64,000 nucleotides of DNA, taken from assembly GCF_026625805.1 (NCBI RefSeq), contig NZ_CP113064.1:496001-560000 (forward strand). The letters run 5' to 3'. Shown here piece after piece: positions 54,717 through 63,696 of the stretch. A program made the position numbers and the translations under genes. Within the stretch, counting starts at the first letter, position 1. The number at the start of each line of letters is the position of its first letter. The notes beneath the pieces were generated by a model. The model saw nothing but the letters and a program-made list of their open reading frames with translations. It searched no databases and was not told the origin of the DNA. This DNA comes from Brevundimonas sp. SL130 (GTDB taxonomy: Bacteria; Pseudomonadota; Alphaproteobacteria; Caulobacterales; Caulobacteraceae).

Positions 54717-56900
54717 ATGCACAGACGCCAGCTTCTCATCGCGGGCGGCGGCCTGATGGCCCTGTCGGCCTGCGCCACCGCCGGAACCGTCTCCGCCTCC
54801 GGCGCAACGACGCCGCCCGCCATGGATTTGGCGCAAGAGGCCCGTATCGCCCGCGCCGTCCTGCCCGCTGCGACGCCCAAGGCCGAACTGCTCCAGCCCT
54901 GGACCGGCGCCTACGACGGCCTGCCGCCGTTCGACAAGGTGACCCCGGCCAAGCTGCGGGAAGCCATGCTGGAAGGCATCGAGCTGCAACGCGCCGACAT
55001 CGCCGCCATCGCCAACAACCCGGAAGCCCCCACCTTCGCCAACACCATGACGGCGCTGGAACTGGCCGGCGAGCCGCTGGACCGGGCGTCCAACCTCTAT
55101 GGCGTCATGACCTCCAATATCGGCGGCGAGGCCTATGACGCCGTCGATACCGAGCTGTCGCCCATCCTGTCGGCGGCCTCGGACGAGATCACCTTCAACG
55201 AAAAACTGTTCCAGCGCGTCAAGACCATCGCCGACAACGCCGACGCCATGGGCCTGAGCGCCCAGCAGACGCGTCTGGCCGAGCGTCGCCGCGACGCCTT
55301 CATCCGTTCGGGCGCCAATCTGGACGCGGCCGGCAAGGCCGAGCTGGGCCGGATCAACACCGCCCTGTCCAACGCCTTCACCCGCTTCGGCCAGAAGGTC
55401 GTCGCCGACGAGAACGCCTGGACCCTGATCCCGAACGAAGCCGGCCTGGCCGGTCTGCCCGCCTCGAACAAGGCCGCCGCCGCCTCGGCCGCGCGCAGCC
55501 GCAATCTGCAGGGCTGGGCCATTCTGAACACCCGTTCGGCCGTCGATCCCTTCCTGACCTTCGCCGACGACCGGGGCCTGCGCGAGCAGGTCTGGAAGAA
55601 GTTCGTCAACCGCGGCGACAACGGCGACGCCAACGACACCAATGCGACCATCGCCGAGATCGTGAAACTGCGCGACCAGCGGGCCAAGCTGCTGGGCTAT
55701 CGCAACCATGCCGAACTGCGCATGCAGGACACCATGGCCAAGACCCCGGCCAATGCGCAGAGCCTGATGGATCGCGTCTGGGCCCCGGCCAAGGCCCGCG
55801 TCGCCGAAGAGGTCGCCGACATGAAGGCGATCGCCGGTTTCGACATCGAGCCCTGGGACTATCTCTACTTCGCCGAGAAGGTTCGTAAGGCCAAGTACGA
55901 CCTGGATCAGAACCAGCTGAAACCCTATTTCGAACTGAACGCGGTGCGCGCCGGCTCCTTCGCCATGGCCGAGCGTCTGTACGGCTTCAAGTTCACTCAA
56001 CTGCCCAAGGGTTCGGTCCCGACCTTCGAACCGGACGTCGAGGTCTATGAGCTGCACGACAAGGCCACCGGCAAGCTGATCGGCCTGTATTACACCGACG
56101 ACTACGCCCGTCCGGGCAAGCGTTCGGGCGCCTGGATGACCACATACCGGTCCTTCTCGACCCTGGACGGCTCCAAGGTGATCCTGGGCTCGAACAACAA
56201 CAACTTCACCAAGCCCGAGCCCGGCGAGCCGGTGCTGATCTCGCTGGACGACGCCGAGACCCTGTTCCACGAGTTCGGCCACACCCTGCATTACTTTTCG
56301 TCGAACGTGACCTATCCCTCGTTCGGCAATACGCCGCGCGACTTCGTCGAATATCCGTCGCAGGTGCACGAGCACTGGGTGCTGAGCCGGCCGATCCTGG
56401 ACGGCTATCTGAAACACTATCAGACGCACGAGCCCATGCCCCAGGCCCTGGTCGACAAGATCCAGGCCTCGTCGACCTTCAACCAGGGCTATGCGACGGT
56501 CAGCTATCTGTCCTCGGCCATCGTCGACATGGACCTGCACACCCAGGCCACGCCCCCGACCGATATCGACGCCTTCGAGAAGGCCAGCCTGGCGCGCATC
56601 GGCATGCCCAAGGAGATCGTGATGCGGCACCGCCTGCCGCAGTTCAATCACCTGTTCACGTCCGACGGCTATTCCGCCGGCTACTACAGCTACCTGTGGT
56701 CCGAGACGATGGACGCCGACACCTGGGCCTATTTCGAGGAGTCGGGCGACGTCTTCAATCCGGATATCGCCGGCCGCTTCAAGTCGCTCATGCTGGCCCC
56801 GGGCAACACCACCGACCGCGCCGAAGCCTACCGCGCCTTCCGCGGTCGCGACCCGGACGTCGCCGCCCTGCTGAAGGTCCGGGGCTTCCCGGTGTCCTGA
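54717..56900 (+). CDS. M3-family metallopeptidase (dipeptidyl carboxypeptidase-like), exported
   Basis: 727 residues. The N-terminus MHRRQLLIAGGGLMALSACA holds a twin-arginine-like or lipobox-type signal (RRQLL...LSAC). The zinc motif HEFGHTLHYF lies near residue 518, with the third ligand region EYPSQVHEHWV downstream, typical of Dcp/oligopeptidase A. It removes dipeptides from peptide C-termini, probably in the periplasm. A strong hairpin follows. Confidence 0.9.
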   Translation: MHRRQLLIAGGGLMALSACATAGTVSASGATTPPAMDLAQEARIARAVLPAATPKAELLQPWTGAYDGLPPFDKVTPAKLREAMLEGIELQRADIAAIANNPEAPTFANTMTALELAGEPLDRASNLYGVMTSNIGGEAYDAVDTELSPILSAASDEITFNEKLFQRVKTIADNADAMGLSAQQTRLAERRRDAFIRSGANLDAAGKAELGRINTALSNAFTRFGQKVVADENAWTLIPNEAGLAGLPASNKAAAASAARSRNLQGWAILNTRSAVDPFLTFADDRGLREQVWKKFVNRGDNGDANDTNATIAEIVKLRDQRAKLLGYRNHAELRMQDTMAKTPANAQSLMDRVWAPAKARVAEEVADMKAIAGFDIEPWDYLYFAEKVRKAKYDLDQNQLKPYFELNAVRAGSFAMAERLYGFKFTQLPKGSVPTFEPDVEVYELHDKATGKLIGLYYTDDYARPGKRSGAWMTTYRSFSTLDGSKVILGSNNNNFTKPEPGEPVLISLDDAETLFHEFGHTLHYFSSNVTYPSFGNTPRDFVEYPSQVHEHWVLSRPILDGYLKHYQTHEPMPQALVDKIQASSTFNQGYATVSYLSSAIVDMDLHTQATPPTDIDAFEKASLARIGMPKEIVMRHRLPQFNHLFTSDGYSAGYYSYLWSETMDADTWAYFEESGDVFNPDIAGRFKSLMLAPGNTTDRAEAYRAFRGRDPDVAALLKVRGFPVS

Positions 56901-56941
56901 TCAGGCACGGGCCTAAAGCTTACGGCGAAAGCCGATAACGG

Positions 56942-56972
56942 GGACGCCGTCGGACATCGGTCCGGCGGCGTC
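56942..56972. terminator. Hairpin between convergent genes (M3 peptidase and urcA-like)
   Basis: Stem ggacgccgtcggac / ggtccggcggcgtcc, almost perfect, loop ATC. It lies between the two stops and can serve both directions. Confidence 0.65.
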
Positions 56973-56979
56973 CTGCGTT

Positions 56980-57261
56980 TCAGGCCTCGAACGAGCGGCT
57001 GCCCCGGGCGTATTCGGTCCGGGCCCGCGCCGGCAGGTTCGACAGGGCCTCCTCGCGCACGCCTGCGCGGCAAGCGAGTTGTTCGAGGGGCGTGCGGTTC
57101 GCGCACAGTTGGTTGGCTGCCTGACGAATGCGGGTGTCCAGCCGCGCCGCGCCTTCGCGGGTGGCCAGGTCCAGATCCCCATAGGAGATGCGAAGGTCGG
57201 AAGCGGAGGCGGCGCTGGCGGCCATGACAACGGCGGCAGTTAGAGAGACAATCCTGAACAT
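56980..57261 (-). CDS. UrcA-family exported protein
   Basis: 93 residues from ATG 57261. Signal peptide MFRIVSLTAAVVMAASAASA; mature part with the UrcA pattern: ISYGDLDLATREGAARLDTR and two Cys (ANQLCANRTPLEQLACRAG). The function of the family is unknown. A second member lies at 58515-58850, on the other side of corA. Confidence 0.85.
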   Translation of the reverse strand: MFRIVSLTAAVVMAASAASASDLRISYGDLDLATREGAARLDTRIRQAANQLCANRTPLEQLACRAGVREEALSNLPARARTEYARGSRSFEA

Positions 57262-57503
57262 GATCCTGTTTCCTTTTTTCCACCCCTCTGTCGGCTGGGG
57301 CAGTGAAAGGTGGCGTAGAACCGCATCCAAACGGCGAAGCTTCCGCGGCGGAAACACGGCGGATTCACAATTCGATGTCATGACATTTTCGACAGGCGAG
57401 CCTGGCCGCGAGGCTCTTTGACGTCAGGCCGCCTCGCCCTCCATTTCGTCAGCCGCCGGCATGGCCTAAGGCGTAGGCAGCGCATCCGTTTGCAGGAGAT
57501 TCC

Positions 57504-58469
57504 ATGACTGTCGTCGCCTCCTACGTCTACAAGGACGGCCAGCGCGTGCGGGCGGGGTCGCTGACGCCGAAGGGGCTGGCCCTGAAGCCGGGCGAGTTCG
57601 TCTGGATCGGTCTGCACGACCCGACCGACGCCGAGTTCGATGTCCTGGTGAAACGGTTCCACCTTCACCCCCTGGCGGTGGAAGACGCCCTGTCGGCCCA
57701 CCAGATGCCCAAGGTCGAGGTCTATGGCCACGAGCTTTTCGTCGTCGCCCGCACCGCTGAAAAGGTGGATGACGTCATCAGCTATGGCGAGACCCACGTC
57801 TTCGTCGGGACGGACCATGTCATAACGATCCGCCACGGCTCGGACCGGTCGCACACGGCCCTGCGCGCCCAGCTGGAAGCCGCGCCCGAGCAACTTCAGG
57901 CGGGGCCGGATTTCGTCCTGCACGGGGTGCTGGACTTCATCGCCGACGCCTATGTGCCCATCGTCGACGGCGCCGAGGACAGTGTGCTGGAACTGGAGCA
58001 GAGGGCCCTGGACGCCTTCCTGTCGCGCGGCGAGATCCGCCGCCTGTTCACCCTGCGCCGCGAACTGCTGAAGTTCCGTCGCATTCTGGGGCCGATGGAA
58101 GAGGTGGCGGGCAAGCTGCAGTCGCTGGACCTGCCCTGTATCGATCCGAACGTCCGTCCCTATTTCCGCGACATCGGCGACCATGTGCGGCGGGTGAACA
58201 GCCGTCTGAACGGGCTGACGGAAATTTTGGGTTCGGTGTTCGAGGTCGCCAATCTGCTGGAGCAGCAACGTCAGGGCGTCATCACCCGCAAGCTGGCGTC
58301 CTGGGCGGCGCTTCTGGCCGTGCCCACGGCCATCGCCGGCATTTACGGCATGAATTTCGAATTCATGCCGGAGCTGCACTGGCGCTACGGCTATGCGCTG
58401 GTGATGGGCCTGATCGTCGCCGTCTGCCTCGGCCTCTACATCACCTTCAAACGCACCAAATGGCTTTAG
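57504..58469 (+). CDS. corA: CorA-type magnesium/cobalt transporter
   Basis: 321 residues. A cytoplasmic N-terminal domain (PKGLALKPGEFVWIGLHDPT, HLHPLAVEDALSAHQMPKVE) leads to two C-terminal membrane helices with the selectivity motif IYGMNFEFMPELHW and a basic C-terminus (FKRTKWL). It imports Mg2+ as a pentamer. Confidence 0.95.
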   Translation: MTVVASYVYKDGQRVRAGSLTPKGLALKPGEFVWIGLHDPTDAEFDVLVKRFHLHPLAVEDALSAHQMPKVEVYGHELFVVARTAEKVDDVISYGETHVFVGTDHVITIRHGSDRSHTALRAQLEAAPEQLQAGPDFVLHGVLDFIADAYVPIVDGAEDSVLELEQRALDAFLSRGEIRRLFTLRRELLKFRRILGPMEEVAGKLQSLDLPCIDPNVRPYFRDIGDHVRRVNSRLNGLTEILGSVFEVANLLEQQRQGVITRKLASWAALLAVPTAIAGIYGMNFEFMPELHWRYGYALVMGLIVAVCLGLYITFKRTKWL

Positions 58470-58478
58470 GCCACTGAA

Positions 58479-58507
58479 CCGGCGAAGGGCGGCGCGCCCC
58501 TCGCCGG
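58479..58507. terminator. Hairpin between corA and the convergent urcA-like gene
   Basis: ccggcgaagggc / gcgcccctcgccgg stem with GC-rich loop directly after the corA stop. It lacks a T-run. Confidence 0.5.
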
Positions 58508-58514
58508 CCTGGGG

Positions 58515-58850
58515 TCAGCTATTGACGAACAGACCGACGACCTGGGCGACCTGACGCGCGCCGCGGGGGGCGCGCGCATATTCGACCTGACGCGAACGCG
58601 GCAGTTGACGCATCGCTTCGGCCCGAACGGCCGAGCGGCAGGCCTGGCTGCGCACGATCCGGCTGCCCGGTATCGTGAAGTTGCGGCACAGGCCGGCGGC
58701 GGCCTGGTCGATGCGAGCGTCGAAGGCGGCGGCGCCGGCGGCCGTGGACAGGTCCAGATCGCGGAAGGCGATCGAGGCCTCGTTCTGGGCCAGGGCGGGG
58801 GATACGGACAGGACGGCGACAACGAAGAGAGCGGGGGAGAGAACCTTCAT
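58515..58850 (-). CDS. UrcA-family exported protein
   Basis: 111 residues from ATG 58850. Signal peptide MKVLSPALFVVAVLSVSPAL (cleavage after ALA); UrcA pattern IAFRDLDLSTAAGAAAFDAR with two Cys (AAGLCRNF, RSQACRSAVRAEAM). It is a diverged paralogue of the protein at 56980, with the same Cys spacing plus a longer tail. Function unknown. Confidence 0.85.
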   Translation of the reverse strand: MKVLSPALFVVAVLSVSPALAQNEASIAFRDLDLSTAAGAAAFDARIDQAAAGLCRNFTIPGSRIVRSQACRSAVRAEAMRQLPRSRQVEYARAPRGARQVAQVVGLFVNS

Positions 58851-58988
58851 CGCTTTGCTCCTAAGAGAAAGATAATCGCTCGAGACGGCGACGAAGGCGC
58901 AATACGCGTGTTGTGTAACAGCGCGATGAGGGTTCCGGCGCCGATCCAAGACAGTCCGATTAAATCGCCGTCATTGTAATGGCCGCAA

Positions 58989-61694
58989 TCAGCCGCTGTT
59001 GCGCAGCCCCGCCGCCACTCCGTTGATGGCCAACAGGATTCCCTCGCGCACCCGCGGATCCTCGTCGCCGGCGCGGCGGCGGCGGATCAGCTCGATCTGC
59101 ACATGGTTCAACGGCTCGACATAGGGCATCCGCAGCCGGATCAGACGATCCAGCTCCGGCTGGCCGCCCAGCAGCTTGTCATGGCCGGTAATGGCCAGGA
59201 TGGCGTCATGGGTCCTCTGCCACTCGTCGCGGATCTCGCCATAGATGCGGGCGGCCAGAGAGGCGTCGCTCACCAGGGTGGCGTAACGGCGGGCGACGGT
59301 CATGTCCGACTTGGCCATGACCATTTCCATGTTCTGGACCAGGGTGCGGAAGAAGGGCCAGACCTCGGCCATGGCCTTCAGTTCCGCCATGTCCTGGCCC
59401 TGGACCGCCGAACCGAAGCCGAACCAGCCGGGCAGCATGACCCGGCTCTGCGACCAGCTGAACACCCAGGGAATGGCCCGCAGATCCTCGATCCGGGTCG
59501 AGGCGGTGCGCGACGACGGGCGCGAGCCGATCTTCAGGTCGGCGATCTCGGCGATGGGGGTGGCGGCGCGGTAATAGTCGACGAAACCGTCGGTCTCATA
59601 GACCAGCTTGCGATAGGCGGCCATCGACCGGGCCGACAGGTCGGACAGGGTGGCGCCGTGGTCGGCGGTGAAGACATGATCCTTGCCCTGGCCCAGCGAG
59701 GCCAGGACGGCGCCGCAGGTCAGGGCGTCCAGATTGCGCAGGGCGATCTCGGGCTCGCCGTATTTGTTGGCGATGACCTCACCCTGTTCGGTGGTGCGGA
59801 TCCGGCCCTGGACCGTGCCTTCCGGCTGGGCCAGGACGCCAGCGAAGGACGAGCCCCCGCCGCGCCCGACCGTGCCGCCGCGCCCGTGGAACAGCTGCAG
59901 CTTCAGACCGGCGGCTTGCGTCACCTCGACCAGGGCGCGCGAGGCCTCGTGCAACTCCCAGCCGGACGTCAGATAGGAGCCGTCCTTGTTGGAGTCCGAA
60001 TAGCCGATCATCACCTCCTGCACGCCGCGCGCCTTGGCCACGGCCAGGGCGGACGGTTCCTTCAGCAGCCGTTCCAGGGTCGGACGCGAGGCGCGCAGAT
60101 CCTCGATGGTCTCGAACAGGGGGGCGGCCTGGATCGGGCAGGCGGCCGGGTCCTCAGGGCGATAGAGGCCGACTTCCTTGAGCAGCAGATAGACCTCCAG
60201 CAGGTCCGAGGCCGCATCGGTCTTGGACACGATATGGGTGCGGATCGCCTGGGGCCCGAAGGCGGCCAGGGCGGCGGCGGCGGCCTGGAGAATGCCGCGC
60301 TCCTTCAGGGTCTCGGCGGCGTATTCGGCATAGGGGCTGAACAACTGGCGCGGCGAGGCCAGTTCGGCGGCCAGAACCGCCAGCCGGCCCTCTTCGTCCA
60401 GACCGGAATAGTCGGCGCAGACCCCGGCCGTCTTCAGCAGGTCGGCGACGACCCGTTCGTGGACGTCGGAGTTCTGGCGCAGGTCCAGGGTGGCCATGTG
60501 GAAGCCGAAGATCTCGACCGCCGTGATGAGATCGCTCAGCCGGTCGTCGGCGAAGACGCCGCCGTGGTGGTTCACCAGACTGTCGTGCAGGATCCTCAGA
60601 TCGGCCTCGAAGGCGTCCGGGCCGGGATAGGGATCCGCCACGACGGCGGCGCGGCGGGGCGGGGGCGTGCCGCCCCGCGCCTCATAGGTGGCGGCCAGAC
60701 GCGCGTAGACCCCGGTCAGGGCCCGTCGATAGGGTTCGTCGGCGCGTTGGGGCGACGGGTCGTGGGCGGCGTCGGCCAGGGCCGCCAGCTCGGGCGAGAC
60801 CTGGGCCAGTTCGGCCGCCAGACTGAGCTCGGCCCCCAGGGCGTGAACCTCTTCCAGATAGAAGCCCAGCACCGCGCGCGACTGGGTGCGGAAGGCGGCG
60901 GCCAGCACCGTTCCATCGACGTTCGGATTGCCGTCGCGGTCGCCGCCGACCCAGGTGCCGACCCGCATGAAGGGCTGAAGCGTCGGCGCCTCCAGCAGAC
61001 GACGCCAGGCCGACAACTGTTTGGGCGCGACCCGCAGGAAGATGCGGTCCAGGAAGGAGACGACGGTGTCGATCTCGTCCTGCACCACCAGTCCCTGGGT
61101 GCGGACCAGGCGCGTGGCCCACAGGATGACGATCTGGCGGCGCAGCGGCTCGTTGATCAGGGCCGGCGAACAGGCGTCCCCCGCCTTGTCGCAGGCGTCC
61201 AGAATGTCGGAAATGGCGGCGATCCGGTCGATGACGCTCTTGCGCCGGACCTCGGACGGGTGGGCGGTCAGCACCGGCGAGACCAGGGCCTCCTCCAGCA
61301 GGGCGCGCACCGCGGCCTTGTCCACCTTCTGCTCGGCCAGACGTTGCAGGGCGCCTTCGGGCGTATCCGGGCGGGCGCCGGCCACGGCCTGGCCCTGGGC
61401 GCGACGGCGGGTGGCGCGGTCCTCAGCGATATTGGCCAGAAGGGAGAACAGGGCGAAGCCGTGGGCCAGTCCGGCGGCCTGATCCACCGACATGGTGGTC
61501 AACAGCTTCTCCAGCCGCTTGGCCGGGTGGGAGGCCGGGTCGCGGTGATAGGCCACCGAGGCTTGCCGCACCGCCTCGACGTGGTCGAACAGGGCCTCGC
61601 CGCCCTCCTGACGAATGACGTCGCCCAGTATGCCGCCCAGCAGTCGGACTTCTTCGCGCAGGGCGTCGTCGGCGGCGGGCGTCATCATCGGCAT
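58989..61694 (-). CDS. ppc: Phosphoenolpyruvate carboxylase
   Basis: 901 residues, normal length. Catalytic His in PVLTAHPSEVRRKSV (HPSE here, HPTE in most relatives), the glycine-rich LFHGRGGTVGRGGGSSFAGV and the Lys in GYSDSNKDGSYLTSGWELH; the C-terminus ends AAGLRNSG, matching the conserved ...RNTG end. It fixes bicarbonate onto PEP to make oxaloacetate. Confidence 0.96.
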   Translation of the reverse strand: MPMMTPAADDALREEVRLLGGILGDVIRQEGGEALFDHVEAVRQASVAYHRDPASHPAKRLEKLLTTMSVDQAAGLAHGFALFSLLANIAEDRATRRRAQGQAVAGARPDTPEGALQRLAEQKVDKAAVRALLEEALVSPVLTAHPSEVRRKSVIDRIAAISDILDACDKAGDACSPALINEPLRRQIVILWATRLVRTQGLVVQDEIDTVVSFLDRIFLRVAPKQLSAWRRLLEAPTLQPFMRVGTWVGGDRDGNPNVDGTVLAAAFRTQSRAVLGFYLEEVHALGAELSLAAELAQVSPELAALADAAHDPSPQRADEPYRRALTGVYARLAATYEARGGTPPPRRAAVVADPYPGPDAFEADLRILHDSLVNHHGGVFADDRLSDLITAVEIFGFHMATLDLRQNSDVHERVVADLLKTAGVCADYSGLDEEGRLAVLAAELASPRQLFSPYAEYAAETLKERGILQAAAAALAAFGPQAIRTHIVSKTDAASDLLEVYLLLKEVGLYRPEDPAACPIQAAPLFETIEDLRASRPTLERLLKEPSALAVAKARGVQEVMIGYSDSNKDGSYLTSGWELHEASRALVEVTQAAGLKLQLFHGRGGTVGRGGGSSFAGVLAQPEGTVQGRIRTTEQGEVIANKYGEPEIALRNLDALTCGAVLASLGQGKDHVFTADHGATLSDLSARSMAAYRKLVYETDGFVDYYRAATPIAEIADLKIGSRPSSRTASTRIEDLRAIPWVFSWSQSRVMLPGWFGFGSAVQGQDMAELKAMAEVWPFFRTLVQNMEMVMAKSDMTVARRYATLVSDASLAARIYGEIRDEWQRTHDAILAITGHDKLLGGQPELDRLIRLRMPYVEPLNHVQIELIRRRRAGDEDPRVREGILLAINGVAAGLRNSG

Positions 61695-61853
61695 ATCCTA
61701 GGCGGCAGCAGGGAGATCGGCATGTGAAAGCCCCGAAACGCCCACGTCAACGCACGATCCATGACAACGGTCGATAGAAGCGGTTCATGGTGAACGGCCG
61801 TTAGGCTTTCTTAACCGACACGATGCAACACTGGGCATGAAGGATTCCGCCCC

Positions 61854-63056
61854 GTGTCCATGTTCGCCAAACGCCAGTCCGCCCTCGCCGCCGCCGCCGG
61901 GTCTCCGCCCGCAGCGCGTGGAAAACCGAGCCTGAAGCCCGTCGTCGCCGCGCTGAAGAAGCCGCCGGTGATCGCCGGTCTGGCCGGCCTGTTCCTGCTG
62001 TCCACCACCGCCCTGTTCCTGACCGTGCTGGGCGATCCGCATGCGGGCACGCCTTCGGCCCGTGTCGCCCTCCATCGCGAGGAAGCGGCGGCGACGCCGA
62101 CGCCGGCCCCGACCGGGTTTGAGGCCTTCTCCATGGGGGCCATGGGCCTGTATCAGGACCTGACCGGAACTGGCGATCCGTCCGGCGCGGCGGGCGGCGA
62201 GGCCGTGATCACCCTGCCGGACGGCGCCACCGTCGCGGGCGGGGCCAGCTATACCGCCCCGGTCCAGCCCGCCTCGCCCCTGCCCAAGGCGCCGATCGCC
62301 GGCCTGGCCCAGCCGGGGCCCAGCGGACCCCTGCCGATGATCGCGCCCGACGGCCGCGTCCCGGCCCAGGCCTATGCCCGGCCCTTCCGCTCGAACGGCA
62401 AGCCGCGCGTGGCCCTGATCGTCGGCGGTCTGGGTCTGAACGCCGTCACCACCCGCGCCGCCATCGAACGTCTGCCGGCCGAGGTGACCCTCAGCTTCGT
62501 GCCCTATGCCGACAATCTCCAATCCTGGATCGACCAGGCCCGCGCCCAGGGCCACGAGGTCATGCTGGAAATGCCGATGGAGCCCAGCGGCTATCCCGAC
62601 AACGACCCCGGCCCCTACACCCTGCTGGCTAGCGGAACCCCCGACGACGTCCAGGCCAAGATGGACTGGCTGCTGGGCCGGGCTGTCGGCTATTTCGGCG
62701 TGACCAACTATCTGGGCGACCGGTTCGCGACCTCGGACACGGGGATGAACGCCTTCCTCTCGACCCTGCGTCAGCGCGGGATCGCCTTCCTGGACGACGG
62801 CTCGTTCCAGCGCCGCCCCGGCGCCTGGGCCCGCGCCAGCGCCGACAAGGTGATCGACCAGACCCAGTCCCCCGCCGCCATCATCGCCGCCCTGAACAGT
62901 CTGGAAGCCCAGGCCAAGCTGCGCGGCGCGGCCCTGGGGACCGGCTTCTCCTATCCGGTGACGGTCGAGGCCGCCGCCCGCTGGACCGCCGGCCTGGAAC
63001 AGCGCGGCCTGCAACTGGCTCCGGCGTCGGCCATGACCCTGCGGCCGGGGCGCTGA
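61854..63056 (+). CDS. Divergent polysaccharide deacetylase (DUF610/YibQ-like)
   Basis: 400 residues from GTG 61854 or ATG 61860. One membrane anchor (VIAGLAGLFLLSTTALFLTV), a Pro/Ala-rich linker and, from about residue 180, the deacetylase-like barrel: PRVALIVGGLGLNAVTTRAA, EVTLSFVPYADNLQSWIDQA, GHEVMLEMPMEPSGYPDNDP. Family proteins face the periplasm and have an NodB-like fold. Activity is unproven for most of them. In other alphaproteobacteria it lies, as here, before rppH. Confidence 0.85.
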   Translation: MSMFAKRQSALAAAAGSPPAARGKPSLKPVVAALKKPPVIAGLAGLFLLSTTALFLTVLGDPHAGTPSARVALHREEAAATPTPAPTGFEAFSMGAMGLYQDLTGTGDPSGAAGGEAVITLPDGATVAGGASYTAPVQPASPLPKAPIAGLAQPGPSGPLPMIAPDGRVPAQAYARPFRSNGKPRVALIVGGLGLNAVTTRAAIERLPAEVTLSFVPYADNLQSWIDQARAQGHEVMLEMPMEPSGYPDNDPGPYTLLASGTPDDVQAKMDWLLGRAVGYFGVTNYLGDRFATSDTGMNAFLSTLRQRGIAFLDDGSFQRRPGAWARASADKVIDQTQSPAAIIAALNSLEAQAKLRGAALGTGFSYPVTVEAAARWTAGLEQRGLQLAPASAMTLRPGR

Positions 63057-63080
63057 TCGGTTTACGGTGTCTGGGGTTTT

Positions 63081-63165
63081 GGGTGAGTAGTGCTAGTGAG
63101 CAAGAGGTGAGCGACGGTGCGCCGGACAAGTCTCAGCTCACCCCTTGCTCACTAGCACTATTCAC
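63081..63165. repeat. Inverted repeat upstream of rppH
   Basis: Left arm agtgctagtgagcaagagg... (63089-63112) pairs with 63136-63159 with one mismatch in 24 and extends outward. The same left-arm 24-mer is found at 16592-16615 upstream of ruvB. The right arm ends about 15 bases before the rppH start. Confidence 0.88.
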
Positions 63166-63174
63166 CAAGGCTCC

Positions 63175-63651
63175 ATGACCAACCTCACCCTCTACCGCCC
63201 CAACGTCGGCGTCGTGCTGTTCAACGCCCAGGGCCAGGTCTGGTACGGCCGCCGCCACGCCACGGCCGGCCCGCATAACTGGCAGTTTCCGCAAGGCGGG
63301 GTGGACGAGGGCGAGGATCTGCTGGCCGCCGCCCTGCGCGAACTGCGCGAAGAGACGGGCGTGACCTCGGTCGAATTCCTGGCCCGGACCGACGACTGGA
63401 TCCTGTATGACTTCCCGCCCGAGGCGATGAACAACGCCAAGGCCTGGCGCGGCTTCGTGGGCCAGCGCCAGCAATGGTTCGCCTTCCGCTTCACCGGTCA
63501 GGACAGCGAGATTGACCTGGCCGCCGACGACGAGATCGAGTTCGACGCCTGGCGCTGGGGCGCCCTGTCCGAGGCCTGCGACCTGATCGTGCCGTTCAAA
63601 CGCCCGGCCTATGAACAGGTGGTCGCCGCCTTCGCGCATCTCGCGACATAA
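63175..63651 (+). CDS. rppH: RNA pyrophosphohydrolase RppH
   Basis: 158 residues from ATG 63175. YRPNVGVVLFNAQGQVWYGR start, PHNWQFPQGGVDEGED and the complete Nudix box (GGVDEGED...RELREETGV). It removes pyrophosphate from mRNA 5' ends to start decay. A hairpin precedes its start and a terminator follows. Confidence 0.94.
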   Translation: MTNLTLYRPNVGVVLFNAQGQVWYGRRHATAGPHNWQFPQGGVDEGEDLLAAALRELREETGVTSVEFLARTDDWILYDFPPEAMNNAKAWRGFVGQRQQWFAFRFTGQDSEIDLAADDEIEFDAWRWGALSEACDLIVPFKRPAYEQVVAAFAHLAT

Positions 63652-63655
63652 AAGA

Positions 63656-63683
63656 GGGCGGCGCGAACGCCGCCCTTTCCCGT
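63656..63683. terminator. Terminator between rppH and the convergent hsp20 gene
   Basis: Stem agggcggc / gccgccct with loop gcgaac, followed by ttcccg on the plus strand and tctttta on the minus strand. It can end both transcripts. Confidence 0.75.
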
Positions 63684-63696
63684 TTGGATGGACCGA

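Noticed and set aside
54639..56651. A long minus-strand frame opposite the M3 peptidase
   Set aside because: Repetitive Gly/Val/Asp/His-rich shadow translation with no family features; the plus strand has the HEFGH zinc motif.
59103..61727. A long plus-strand frame opposite ppc
   Set aside because: The minus-strand ppc is unmistakable, and the opposite frame has the Gly/Gln/Arg bias of GC-rich shadows.
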